DNA from: Tannerella sp.
GTDB taxonomy: Bacteria; Bacteroidota; Bacteroidia; Bacteroidales; Tannerellaceae
Length of the DNA: 12,124 nt
Assembly: GCA_031289515.1 (NCBI GenBank)
Contig: JAITPH010000257.1
Coordinates: forward strand, 1-12,124
Direction: 5' to 3'
Shown: piece after piece, positions 1 to 6,864 of the stretch
Layout of the letters: every line of letters starts with the position of its first letter
Numbering within the stretch: position 1 is the stretch's first letter
Program-made: the position numbers and the translations under genes
The notes under the pieces: generated by a model
The model's database searches: none
What the model was told of the DNA's origin: nothing
What the model saw: the letters and a program-made list of their open reading frames with translations, nothing else

Positions 1-55
1 ACGGCAGACAGCCCTTTATTGGCAAAGCATTTCCGAGTTTCGTCATTATAAGGAA
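1..55. repeat. Direct repeat copy A (about 55 bp), partner at 234-288
   Basis: This stretch recurs at 234-288 with only a few substitutions and two single-base indels (in the runs near 14-18 and 38-40). It begins with the bases acggcag, which in the second copy form the outer end of a palindrome arm. The left window edge may therefore cut through another copy of that palindrome. There is no coding potential. The function is unknown; it is an intergenic repeat downstream of topA. Confidence 0.8.
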
Positions 56-104
56 GTTACTAAAAGAGTTTAGCAAAAAGGAAAAATGACGAAGCGAAAC
101 CGTT

Positions 105-169
105 GCGCTTGCCGTCTGAGCCTGCTATCTGCGCATGCCGTCTACACCTGCCGTCTGCGCTTGCCGTCA
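105..169. repeat. Five tandem degenerate 13-bp units
   Basis: Five consecutive 13-base units start at 105, 118, 131, 144 and 157. They share the core tGCCGTCt: gcgcttgccgtct, gagcctgctatct, gcgcatgccgtct, acacctgccgtct, gcgcttgccgtca. Units 1, 3 and 5 are most alike, giving a higher-order period of 26 bp. The last unit runs directly into the left arm of the palindrome at 163. A likely origin is slippage expansion of the palindrome's outer end (inference). Confidence 0.75.
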
Positions 170-238
170 TTGCGAGGAACGAAGCAATCCAGAAAATATA
201 CAGGGCGCCGGATTGCTTCGCTGGCTCGCAATGACGGC
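163..238. repeat. Long imperfect palindrome (GCCGTCATTGCGAG family)
   Basis: The left arm at 163-190 and right arm at 210-238 are reverse complements. There is a 14-bp outer stem (gccgtcattgcgag) and an 11-bp inner stem (cgaagcaatcc), separated by a small 3/4-nt internal bulge, with a 19-nt loop at 191-209. Dispersed palindromes with this 'cattgcgag...cgaagcaatcc' core are familiar to me from many bacterial genomes, but I cannot search here. A further partial copy of the outer arm (ctcgcaatgac) lies at 293-303. It could fold in RNA downstream of topA. Confidence 0.8.
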
Positions 239-288
239 AGATAGCCCTTATTGGCAAAGCATTTGCGAGTTTTCGTCATTATAAGGAA
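234..288. repeat. Direct repeat copy B (about 55 bp), partner at 1-55
   Basis: This is the second copy of the 1-55 repeat, offset by 233 bp, beginning inside the right arm of the palindrome. The arrangement palindrome arm, then unique 45-bp spacer, then another partial arm suggests that the whole unit was duplicated or that several elements were nested. Confidence 0.8.
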
Positions 289-317
289 CTCTCTCGCAAT
301 GACATGACGGGGTGTCA

Positions 318-352
318 TAAGTCATAAAAATTGACTTTCGACTGATGACTTA
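318..352. other. Small inverted repeat at the topA 3' end
   Basis: A perfect 8-bp inverted repeat (taagtcat at 318-325, atgactta at 345-352) with a 19-nt loop lies just beyond the topA stop codon. It might form a weak transcript-end hairpin for topA on the minus strand. The stem is AT-rich and no clear U-run follows it, so I do not call it a terminator. Confidence 0.35.
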
Positions 353-360
353 CAACTTCC

Positions 361-2709
361 TCATTTCTTCTTGAATTTTCTTTTCGCAGCGCCGGGTTTG
401 TCCGGGGTGTTTGCTATTATATTCCTGCAATCTTCGAGTGTGAGCGCTTTCGGGTCGGCGTCCTTTGGTATCTTGTAATTCTTGCCTTTAAATGCTATAT
501 ACGGACCGTAGCGACCGTTTAAGACCTCCATTTCAGGGTCTTTGTCGAACTTCCTGATGCTGCGTTCCTGTTCCTTTTCGATTTTCATCTTTATGAGCGT
601 TGTCGATTCGGCTTCGCTGATTGTCGCCGGATTCAAGTCTTTAGGAATCGGAATGAACTTGCCGTCGTAACGGATATAGGGGCCAAAACGCCCGATGCCC
701 GCAACGATTTCATTGCCGTCGAACTCGCCGACAACGCGCGGCAACTCAAACAGCTTCAGCACTTCTTCGAGCGTTATCGTCTCGATAGACTGCCCTTTCA
801 TCAGGCTTGCAAACGTCGGCTTGTTCGCCTTGTTCGTCTTGTCTTTCGAATCAGCCTGACCCAATTGAGCTATCGGACCGAAACGACCGATTTTTACAAA
901 TACCGGCTTGCCGCTTTTAGGGTCGATTCCAACCTCGCGCTCGCCCACTTTATGCTCCGTTTTCACCGATGATGCGGCTTCGACGGTCGGATGAAATACA
1001 TTGTAGAATCCATCCATCACTTTTGTCCATTCCAACTTGCCTTCAGCTATCGTGTCGAATTCCTTTTCGACGTTTGCAGTGAAATTGTAATCCAGAATAT
1101 TCGAGAAATAGGTCACCAGAAAGTCGTTTACCACCATTCCAATATCGGTAGGCAGCAGTTTGTTGTGGTCTGTCCCGGTAATTTCCTTGTGGTCGGTGTC
1201 CGTTATCTTTCCCTTTTTCAGGGTCAGCATGTTGTATTCGCGATCTACGCCCTCTTTGTCGCCTCGCACGACATACTCGCGGTTTTGTATTGTCTGAATC
1301 GTCGGCGCATAAGTCGATGGACGCCCGATGCCCAACTCTTCGAGGCGGTGTACCAGACTTGCTTCCGTGTATCGCGGCGGGCGTTGCGTGAATCGCTCTG
1401 TCGCCGTTATCTCTTTGACGGATAGCGCATCGCCGTTATTGACCGGCGGAAGCAGTCCGCTCTCCAACAGGTTTTCGCTGTCTTCGTCCGGACTTTCCAT
1501 GTATACGTGCAGGAATCCGTCGAACGTAACTATCTCGCCCGAAGCAATAAACTTCTCTTCTTTTCTCTTTCCTACGCTGACGGTGATTGTCGTGCGTTCC
1601 AATTCGGCATCTGCCATCTGGCATGCTATGGTACGCTTGAATATCAGGTCGTACAGCTTCTTTTCCTGAGCATTGCCGCTTATCTCCGGAGCGCTCATGT
1701 AAGTGGGACGGATTGCTTCGTGAGCTTCCTGCGCTCCCTTGCTTTTGGTCTGGTACTTGCGTAAAGTGTAGTACTTCTCGCCGTATGAGACCGTTATTGC
1801 CTCCTTGCTTCTGTTGAGAGCCAAGTCGCTGAGATTCACCGAATCCGTACGCATGTACGTTATATATCCCGATTCATATAGTTTCTGGGCGATAATCATG
1901 GTTTGCGATACGGAGAATCCGAGTTTGCGCGCCGCCTCCTGCTGCAATGTCGAAGTGGTAAACGGCGGAGCGGGCGATTTTTTTATCGGTTTCTTGGCGA
2001 CGTCTTCAATTTCGAAATCGCAATTCTTGCAAACCTCCAAAAATGCCGACGCCTCTTTTTTGTCCTTGAAACGTTTGTTGAGCTTGGCGCTGAGCAGCGT
2101 CGAGCCGTCGGGCAATATAAATGTAGCCATAACGCGGTACGAAGCCTCCGAAACGAAGCCGTTTATCTCGCGCTCGCGGTCTACGATGAGGCGAACGGCT
2201 ACCGACTGTACGCGCCCTGCCGACAAAGCCGGTTTGACCTTGCGCCACAGTATGGGCGATACCTCAAAACCGACTATGCGGTCGAGTACGCGCCGCGCCT
2301 GTTGAGCGTTGACGAGATTCAAATCTATGTCGCGCGGATTTTTTAATGCGTTTAAAATAGCCGTCTTTGTTATCTCATGAAACACGATTCGCTTCGTGTT
2401 TTCGGCTTTCAGACCGAGCGTTTCAAAAAGATGCCATGCGATAGCTTCTCCCTCGCGGTCTTCATCGGAAGCAAGCAGTATTTCCTTCGCCGAAGATGAC
2501 GCCTTTTTCAGTTCCGACACTAATTTTTTCTTCTCTTCAGGTACGACATATTCGGGAGCGAAATTATGCTCTACATCAATGCTGAACTCTTTTTGTTTAA
2601 GATCGCGGATGTGACCGTAACTCGACATTACTTTGTAGTCTTTACCAAGAAATTTCTCGATAGTCTTTGCCTTTGCAGGCGACTCTACGATAACGATATT
2701 ATTTTGCAT
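361..2709 (-). CDS. topA: DNA topoisomerase I (type IA)
   Basis: This 782-residue type IA topoisomerase relaxes negative supercoils by transient single-strand cleavage through a 5'-phosphotyrosine. The Toprim domain is at the N-terminus: ESPAKAKTIEKFLG with catalytic Glu9, and the acidic DEDREGE motif with Asp82, Asp84 and Glu86. The active-site tyrosine is Tyr285 in GYITYMRTDS. The HEAIRPT motif follows near 330 and LGIGRPSTYAP near 459. The C-terminus has three topoisomerase C-terminal repeats (GRFGPI near 608, GRFGPYI near 673, GRYGPYI near 732) and a lysine-rich tail, with no four-cysteine zinc fingers; this matches Bacteroidetes enzymes and differs from E. coli TopA. The length is normal. 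The ATG at 2709 is placed just upstream of the Toprim motif, 22 bp from a TACCTTTG promoter element. The gene is divergent from valS. Confidence 0.97.
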   Translation of the reverse strand: MQNNIVIVESPAKAKTIEKFLGKDYKVMSSYGHIRDLKQKEFSIDVEHNFAPEYVVPEEKKKLVSELKKASSSAKEILLASDEDREGEAIAWHLFETLGLKAENTKRIVFHEITKTAILNALKNPRDIDLNLVNAQQARRVLDRIVGFEVSPILWRKVKPALSAGRVQSVAVRLIVDREREINGFVSEASYRVMATFILPDGSTLLSAKLNKRFKDKKEASAFLEVCKNCDFEIEDVAKKPIKKSPAPPFTTSTLQQEAARKLGFSVSQTMIIAQKLYESGYITYMRTDSVNLSDLALNRSKEAITVSYGEKYYTLRKYQTKSKGAQEAHEAIRPTYMSAPEISGNAQEKKLYDLIFKRTIACQMADAELERTTITVSVGKRKEEKFIASGEIVTFDGFLHVYMESPDEDSENLLESGLLPPVNNGDALSVKEITATERFTQRPPRYTEASLVHRLEELGIGRPSTYAPTIQTIQNREYVVRGDKEGVDREYNMLTLKKGKITDTDHKEITGTDHNKLLPTDIGMVVNDFLVTYFSNILDYNFTANVEKEFDTIAEGKLEWTKVMDGFYNVFHPTVEAASSVKTEHKVGEREVGIDPKSGKPVFVKIGRFGPIAQLGQADSKDKTNKANKPTFASLMKGQSIETITLEEVLKLFELPRVVGEFDGNEIVAGIGRFGPYIRYDGKFIPIPKDLNPATISEAESTTLIKMKIEKEQERSIRKFDKDPEMEVLNGRYGPYIAFKGKNYKIPKDADPKALTLEDCRNIIANTPDKPGAAKRKFKKK

Positions 2710-2731
2710 ATTCTAATCATTAAAAACGCCG

Positions 2732-2739
2732 CAAAGGTA
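2732..2739 (-). promoter_or_regulatory. Predicted topA promoter, -7 element TACCTTTG
   Basis: Read on the minus strand, 2739-2732 is TACCTTTG, an exact match to the Bacteroidetes -7 consensus TAnnTTTG. It lies 22 bp upstream of the topA ATG. A convincing TTTG -33 element at the usual 19-21-bp spacing is not visible; the nearest candidate is TCTG at 2762-2765, spaced 22 bp. Confidence 0.6.
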
Positions 2740-2807
2740 ATAAAAAATTTGATTCCCGTATCAGAAACGTTAATAGCAATTAAATTTTAGTCAAACAAGT
2801 TCGGCAA

Positions 2808-2841
2808 ATTGCTGTTTTTTCATTTTTATCATGTATATTTG
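2808..2841 (+). promoter_or_regulatory. Predicted valS promoter, -7 element TATATTTG
   Basis: TATATTTG at 2834-2841 matches TAnnTTTG exactly and lies 33 bp before the valS ATG. An ATTG at 2808-2811 is a possible -33 element, but its 22-bp spacing is a little long. It would drive valS and probably the two closely spaced genes after it. Confidence 0.55.
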
Positions 2842-2874
2842 CAGACTGATTCAATATTTTTATAACTTGATTTG

Positions 2875-5800
2875 ATGGAATTAGCTACTAAATACGACCC
2901 TTCGACGGTCGAAGAAAAATGGTACGGATACTGGTTGGAACAAGGATTGTTCAAGTCGAAACCCGACGGTCGCGAGCCGTATACGATTGTTATACCGCCG
3001 CCGAACGTGACAGGCGTGCTCCACATGGGACACATGCTCAACAATACCATTCAGGACATACTTGTCCGTCGCGCGCGAATGCAGGGAAAGAACGCCTGCT
3101 GGGTGCCCGGCACCGACCATGCCTCTATCGCAACCGAAGCAAAGGTTGTAGCCAAACTTGCTGCCGAAGGCGTGAAGAAAACCGACCTTACACGCGAGCA
3201 GTTTCTTGAACATGCTTGGGAATGGACGCATAAGCACGGCGGTATCATCCTCGAACAGCTGAAGAAATTAGGCGCTTCGTGCGATTGGGACCGTACTTGC
3301 TTTACAATGGACGAAGAACGCTCGCAAAGCGTACTGAAAGTCTTTGTCGACCTCTATAATAAAGGTAAAATATATCGCGGCGTAAGGATGGTAAACTGGG
3401 ATCCGAAAGCCCTTACCGCTTTGTCCGACGAAGAAGTGATTTATAAGGAACAGCAGGGAAAATTGTATTATTTGAGGTATGAAATCTGCCCCGGCAGCCC
3501 CCTCAACTCCCCCGGTAGCCCCCTCAACTCCCCCGGAGGGGGAGCTTCCAAGGCTACTCCGGCTTATAAGACTGCTCGTAATTCTGCTTACGGCTTACTT
3601 AAAGGATATGCTAAAGAGTTGCGTCGGGTTTCTACTGAAGCGGAAAGCACTCTTTGGGAGATGTTAAGAGGGGGGAAAATGGAGGGTAAATTTCGTCGGC
3701 AACACGTTATTGATGAGTTTGTTGTTGATTTTGTTTGCCTTTCCCAAAAACTTGTTATAGAAGTCGATGGCGGTTATCATACCGATCCGGAGATACAGGA
3801 AGCCGATAAACTCAGAACCGGGATATTAAATGAATTAGGCTATCAAGTACTTCGTTTTACAAATGAAGAGGTATTGGCAAATACCGATATAGTACTTCAA
3901 ACCATCCAAAAAGCCTTACAAAGCTCCCCCCCCGGAGGAGTTGAGGGGGCTGCTGCTTTGTATGCCGTAGTAGCCACAACCCGTCCAGAAACCATAATGG
4001 GCGATACGGCAATGTGCATCAATCCGAACGATCCCAAGACGGCATGGTTGAAAGGCAAAAAAGTCATAGTGCCGCTCGTGAATCGCGTCATTCCGGTCAT
4101 CGAAGACGAATATGTGGATATGGAATTTGGCACCGGATGTCTCAAGGTAACGCCTGCGCACGACGTCAACGACTATATGCTGGGCGAAAAATACAACCTT
4201 CCGTCCATCGACATCTTCAACGACGACGGCACAATCAGCGAGGCAGGCGAAATATATGTCGGCATGGATCGCTTCGACGTCCGCAAGCAGATTGTGAAAG
4301 ACCTCGAAGCAGCCGGTCTGCTTGATAAAATCGAAGACTATACCAATAAAGTGGGCTTCTCGGAACGCACCGATTCGCCTATCGAGCCGAAGCTCTCGAT
4401 GCAATGGTTTATGAAAATGGAAGAAATAGCCAAACCCGCTCTCGAAGCTGTTTTGGACGATACAATAAAATTTTATCCGGTAAAATTCAAGAATACTTAC
4501 CGCCACTGGATGGAAAATATCAAGGACTGGTGCATCAGTCGCCAGCTCTGGTGGGGTCACCGGATACCGGCATGGTATCTGGAAGGAAAGGTATTCGTGG
4601 CAGAAACGAGAGAAGAGGCATACAGGCAGGCTTTGTCAACCGTCGACGGTCAATTCTCGATTGATGATTTGCGTCGCGACGAGGATTGTCTCGATACATG
4701 GTTTTCTTCGTGGCTGTGGCCTATTTCGGTCTTTGACGGCATTAACAATCCCGACAACGAGGATATAAAATACTATTATCCTACCAACGATCTCGTTACC
4801 GGTCCGGATATAATTTTTTTCTGGGTTGCGAGGATGATTATGTCGGGTTACCAATATCGCCGGTTGCCATGCTTTACGAATGTATATTTTACCGGAATCG
4901 TACGCGACAAGTTAGGCCGTAAGATGTCGAAACAGCTCGGCAACTCGCCCGATCCCATCGAGTTGATAAACAAATTCGGAGCTGATGGAGTAAGAATGGG
5001 CATGTTACTTTCGGCAGCAGCCGGAAACGACCTGCTCTTTAACGAGACGCTGTGCGAGCAGGGACGGTTTTTCTGTAATAAAATCTGGAATGCGTTCAGA
5101 TTCATTAAAGGTTTGCAGGTGGTGGAGACGGAATCTCTACAAAATGCAAACTCAAAAGCTATCGCATGGTTTAACGGCGTGTTGCAGAAAGCCGGCGCCG
5201 AACAGGACGACCTGTTTTCAAAATACCGCATTTCGGAGGCTTTGATGGGCGTTTACAAGCTATTTTGGGACGAGTTTTCGGCATGGTATCTCGAAATCAT
5301 TAAACCGCCTTACGAACAGCCTGTCGACAAGGCTACTTATGACCGGACGCTTGATTATTTTGAAGAGCTGCTAAAACTTTTGCATCCCTTTATGCCGTTT
5401 ATTACCGAAGAATTGTGGCATGCGCTCAAGGAACGCAAGGACGGCGAAAGTATAATGACGCAACGCCTGACGAAAAATTCCGACACAGTTGTCGATGAGA
5501 CTGTAATCGCTGATTTCGAGAATATAAAGGAAGTGATAGCAGCTATTCGCACTATTCGCGTTTCAAAAAATGTCCCGCCCCGCGAGCCGCTATCGCTACT
5601 CGTAAACGGAAATCATAACAGCGATTTTGACGAAATCATAATGAAATTGTGCAACATAAAGGAAATCAGCAGCGCAGTTGAATCCGAAAGCGATTCGGGC
5701 AGCGTTTCCTCCTTCATGGTCGGAGCGACGAAATATGCCGTTCCGCTTGGCAATCTTATTAATGTAGAAGAAGAAATCGAGAAACTCGAAAAAGAACTCA

Positions 5801-5973
5801 AATATCAGGAAGGTTTTATGCGATCGGTGGCGGGCAAACTGTCGAACGAGCGCTTTGTGGCTAATGCAAAGCCCGAAATAGTGGCGAACGAACGGAAAAA
5901 ACTGTCCGACGCCGAAAGCAAAATAGCTTCGCTTAAAGCAAGCATCGAAGGATTAAACAGTGTTTCTAACTAA
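2875..5973 (+). CDS. valS: Valyl-tRNA synthetase with an in-frame DUF559 insertion
   Basis: This class Ia synthetase charges tRNA(Val) with valine and edits misactivated threonine. The N-terminal HIGH-type motif is PPNVTGVLHMGH (41-53, HMGH 50-53). CP1 editing-domain sequences resume at VVATTRPETIMGD (365-377) and WWGHRIPAW is at 559-567. The KMSKS loop reads KMSKQ (683-687). An anticodon-binding domain and a C-terminal coiled-coil tRNA arm (about 963-1028) follow. The ORF is 1032 residues, about 150 longer than Bacteroidetes relatives; the excess is a foreign segment at residues 208-359. Without it the protein would be 880 residues. I chose the ATG at 2875; an in-frame TTG directly before it (2872) is a less likely start. 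The next gene begins 12 bp downstream, so co-transcription is likely. The reading frame is unbroken, so the product may well be functional, but activity is an inference. Confidence 0.96.
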   Translation: MELATKYDPSTVEEKWYGYWLEQGLFKSKPDGREPYTIVIPPPNVTGVLHMGHMLNNTIQDILVRRARMQGKNACWVPGTDHASIATEAKVVAKLAAEGVKKTDLTREQFLEHAWEWTHKHGGIILEQLKKLGASCDWDRTCFTMDEERSQSVLKVFVDLYNKGKIYRGVRMVNWDPKALTALSDEEVIYKEQQGKLYYLRYEICPGSPLNSPGSPLNSPGGGASKATPAYKTARNSAYGLLKGYAKELRRVSTEAESTLWEMLRGGKMEGKFRRQHVIDEFVVDFVCLSQKLVIEVDGGYHTDPEIQEADKLRTGILNELGYQVLRFTNEEVLANTDIVLQTIQKALQSSPPGGVEGAAALYAVVATTRPETIMGDTAMCINPNDPKTAWLKGKKVIVPLVNRVIPVIEDEYVDMEFGTGCLKVTPAHDVNDYMLGEKYNLPSIDIFNDDGTISEAGEIYVGMDRFDVRKQIVKDLEAAGLLDKIEDYTNKVGFSERTDSPIEPKLSMQWFMKMEEIAKPALEAVLDDTIKFYPVKFKNTYRHWMENIKDWCISRQLWWGHRIPAWYLEGKVFVAETREEAYRQALSTVDGQFSIDDLRRDEDCLDTWFSSWLWPISVFDGINNPDNEDIKYYYPTNDLVTGPDIIFFWVARMIMSGYQYRRLPCFTNVYFTGIVRDKLGRKMSKQLGNSPDPIELINKFGADGVRMGMLLSAAAGNDLLFNETLCEQGRFFCNKIWNAFRFIKGLQVVETESLQNANSKAIAWFNGVLQKAGAEQDDLFSKYRISEALMGVYKLFWDEFSAWYLEIIKPPYEQPVDKATYDRTLDYFEELLKLLHPFMPFITEELWHALKERKDGESIMTQRLTKNSDTVVDETVIADFENIKEVIAAIRTIRVSKNVPPREPLSLLVNGNHNSDFDEIIMKLCNIKEISSAVESESDSGSVSSFMVGATKYAVPLGNLINVEEEIEKLEKELKYQEGFMRSVAGKLSNERFVANAKPEIVANERKKLSDAESKIASLKASIEGLNSVSN
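3496..3536 (+). repeat. Tandem 20-bp outer half of the left terminal repeat
   Basis: The bases agccccctcaactcccccgg occur twice, at 3496-3515 and 3517-3536, with a 21-bp period. They encode two copies of the heptapeptide SPLNSPG. The second copy continues into the complete left inverted repeat. Because the period is a multiple of three, the duplication does not disturb the valS frame. It may be a slippage product or a scar of an earlier insertion. Confidence 0.9.
3517..3547 (+). repeat. Left terminal inverted repeat, 31 bp
   Basis: This repeat pairs with 3921-3951 at 29 of 31 positions as reverse complement. Its inner part is itself a hairpin: ctccccc at 3528-3534 pairs with gggggag at 3538-3544 around a 3-nt loop. 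In the valS frame it reads SPLNSPGGGA. All three forward frames are open. Confidence 0.9.
3574..3918 (+). other. DUF559 (Vsr/PD-(D/E)XK-like) nuclease domain, residues 234-348 of the valS ORF
   Basis: Residues 234-348 match the DUF559 pattern: KELRRVSTEAESTLWEMLR (247-265), KFRRQHVID (272-280), VVDFVCL (283-289), KLVIEVDGGYH (292-302) and LGYQVLRFTNEEVL (321-334). DUF559 belongs to the restriction-endonuclease-like fold with Vsr. Candidate metal ligands Glu255, Asp285, Glu296 and Asp298 are all present, so it does not look catalytically dead. No in-frame ATG occurs before Met263, which lies after the TEAE motif, so the complete domain is probably made only as part of ValRS. Its target and function are unknown. 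Confidence 0.85.
3921..3951 (-). repeat. Right terminal inverted repeat, 31 bp
   Basis: This is the reverse complement of 3517-3547 with two mismatches. In the valS frame it reads SSPPGGVEGA, with one of the other two plus-strand frames also open and the third closed by tga. It contains a run of eight C (3926-3933), a potential slippage or sequencing-error site. Confidence 0.9.
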
Positions 5974-5985
5974 ATTATAATTACA

Positions 5986-6864
5986 ATGACAAACAGAAGA
6001 GATTTTTTAAAGAAGAGCATCGCAGGAGCGGCCTTGGTAGGCGCAGCTCCGCTGATGGCCGGTAACAAAAGCCCGGTCTTGTCGATTATGCCTGACGACG
6101 CGAATGATGTTAAACCGAAAAAAAAGCCCGCAACGAATCCGTTCCAACTGGGAATGGCAGGCTATACTTTCGTGAACTTTGACTTGGAAACAACGTTGAA
6201 GACATTGCAACGCCTCGACATTCATTATCTTTGTATCAAGGACTTTCATTTGCCTCTGAACTCGAATGACGAGCAAATAAAGGCTTTCCACGAAAAATGC
6301 GCCTCTTACGGCGTTACCGGATATGCCGTCGGTCCTATTTACATGAAAAGCGAAGCCGAAACCGATAAAGGCTTTGAATATGCCAAACGTGTAGGCGTGA
6401 AGCTCATTGTGGGCGTTCCCGAATACGAACTGCTGCCTTACGTGGATAAAAAAGTCAAGGAATATGGCTTCAATTACGCTATCCATCTTCACGGTCCCGA
6501 CATCAAGACTTATCCCGACGCAACAGACGTGTGGGAGCATACCAAAGACCTTGATCCGCGTATCGGAATGTGCCTCGACATCGGTCACGACTTGCGCAAC
6601 GGATGCGACCCGGTCAAAGACCTCAAGAAATACCGGTCGCGCGTGTTCGACATTCACCTCAAAGACGTTACCGATTCGACAAAAGCCGGTCACGGCATCG
6701 AGGTAGGACGCGGCAAGATTGATTTTCCGGCATTTGTAGACATGCTTCGCAAAGTCAACTATACCGGCAAATGCAGTCTTGAGTATGAAAAAGACATGAA
6801 AGATCCGTTCCTTGGAATAGCCGAATCTATCGGATATTTCAGGGCTATATGCGATTATGCGTAA
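5986..6864 (+). CDS. Tat-exported xylose-isomerase-like TIM-barrel protein (sugar phosphate isomerase/epimerase family)
   Basis: This 292-residue protein has a twin-arginine signal at its N-terminus: NRRDFLKKS (3-11) followed by a short hydrophobic stretch ending near APLMAG (21-26). Export of a folded, metal-loaded enzyme is therefore likely. The mature part has the AP-endonuclease-2/xylose-isomerase TIM-barrel pattern (PF01261). Probable metal or active-site residues are Glu146 (GVPEYE), His167/His169 (IHLHGP), Asp198 and His201 (CLDIGH), His224 (DIHLKD) and Glu266 (SLEYE). Such proteins isomerise or epimerise sugars or related polyols; the substrate cannot be read here. It starts 12 bp after valS and overlaps the next gene by 8 bp, indicating co-transcription, though a functional link to valS is not implied. 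Confidence 0.88.
   Translation: MTNRRDFLKKSIAGAALVGAAPLMAGNKSPVLSIMPDDANDVKPKKKPATNPFQLGMAGYTFVNFDLETTLKTLQRLDIHYLCIKDFHLPLNSNDEQIKAFHEKCASYGVTGYAVGPIYMKSEAETDKGFEYAKRVGVKLIVGVPEYELLPYVDKKVKEYGFNYAIHLHGPDIKTYPDATDVWEHTKDLDPRIGMCLDIGHDLRNGCDPVKDLKKYRSRVFDIHLKDVTDSTKAGHGIEVGRGKIDFPAFVDMLRKVNYTGKCSLEYEKDMKDPFLGIAESIGYFRAICDYA

Larger units (their letters stand above)
3496..3951 (+). mobile_element. DUF559-bearing palindromic insertion inside valS
   Basis: This 456-bp segment (152 codons, boundaries uncertain by a few bases) splits the ValRS CP1 domain between LYYLRYEI and LYAVVATTRPET. It is bounded by 31-bp GC-rich terminal inverted repeats and carries a DUF559 nuclease-like domain. It keeps the valS frame on entry and exit. 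By hand count GC is about 42% over 3541-3900 and about 52% in three sampled 60-base valS lines, which fits a foreign origin. No transposase, intein splice motifs or clear target-site duplication are visible. In-frame palindromic elements inside proteins are known from Rickettsia (RPE), but those carry no nuclease domain. Calling it mobile is an inference from the repeats, the domain and the otherwise normal host protein. Confidence 0.8.

Noticed and set aside
105..169. CRISPR-like array
   Set aside because: The 13-bp units are directly adjacent with no unique spacers and no cas genes are present.
60..257. Minus-strand ORF of 65 residues
   Set aside because: It is only the translation of the palindrome and 13-bp tandem units; no domain or promoter supports it.
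2872..2874. TTG start for valS
   Set aside because: An ATG follows immediately in frame and is the usual start; the TTG adds one residue only.
3496..3951. Intein in ValRS
   Set aside because: There are no N-terminal splice block, no block B TxxH motif and no C-terminal HN followed by Cys, Ser or Thr; the ends are low-complexity linker peptides encoded by inverted repeats.
3496..3951. Group I or II intron
   Set aside because: The segment is an uninterrupted in-frame coding sequence, too short and without recognisable intron core structure.
6007..6693. 228-residue minus-strand ORF
   Set aside because: It is antisense to the clearly recognisable TIM-barrel gene and has no family resemblance.
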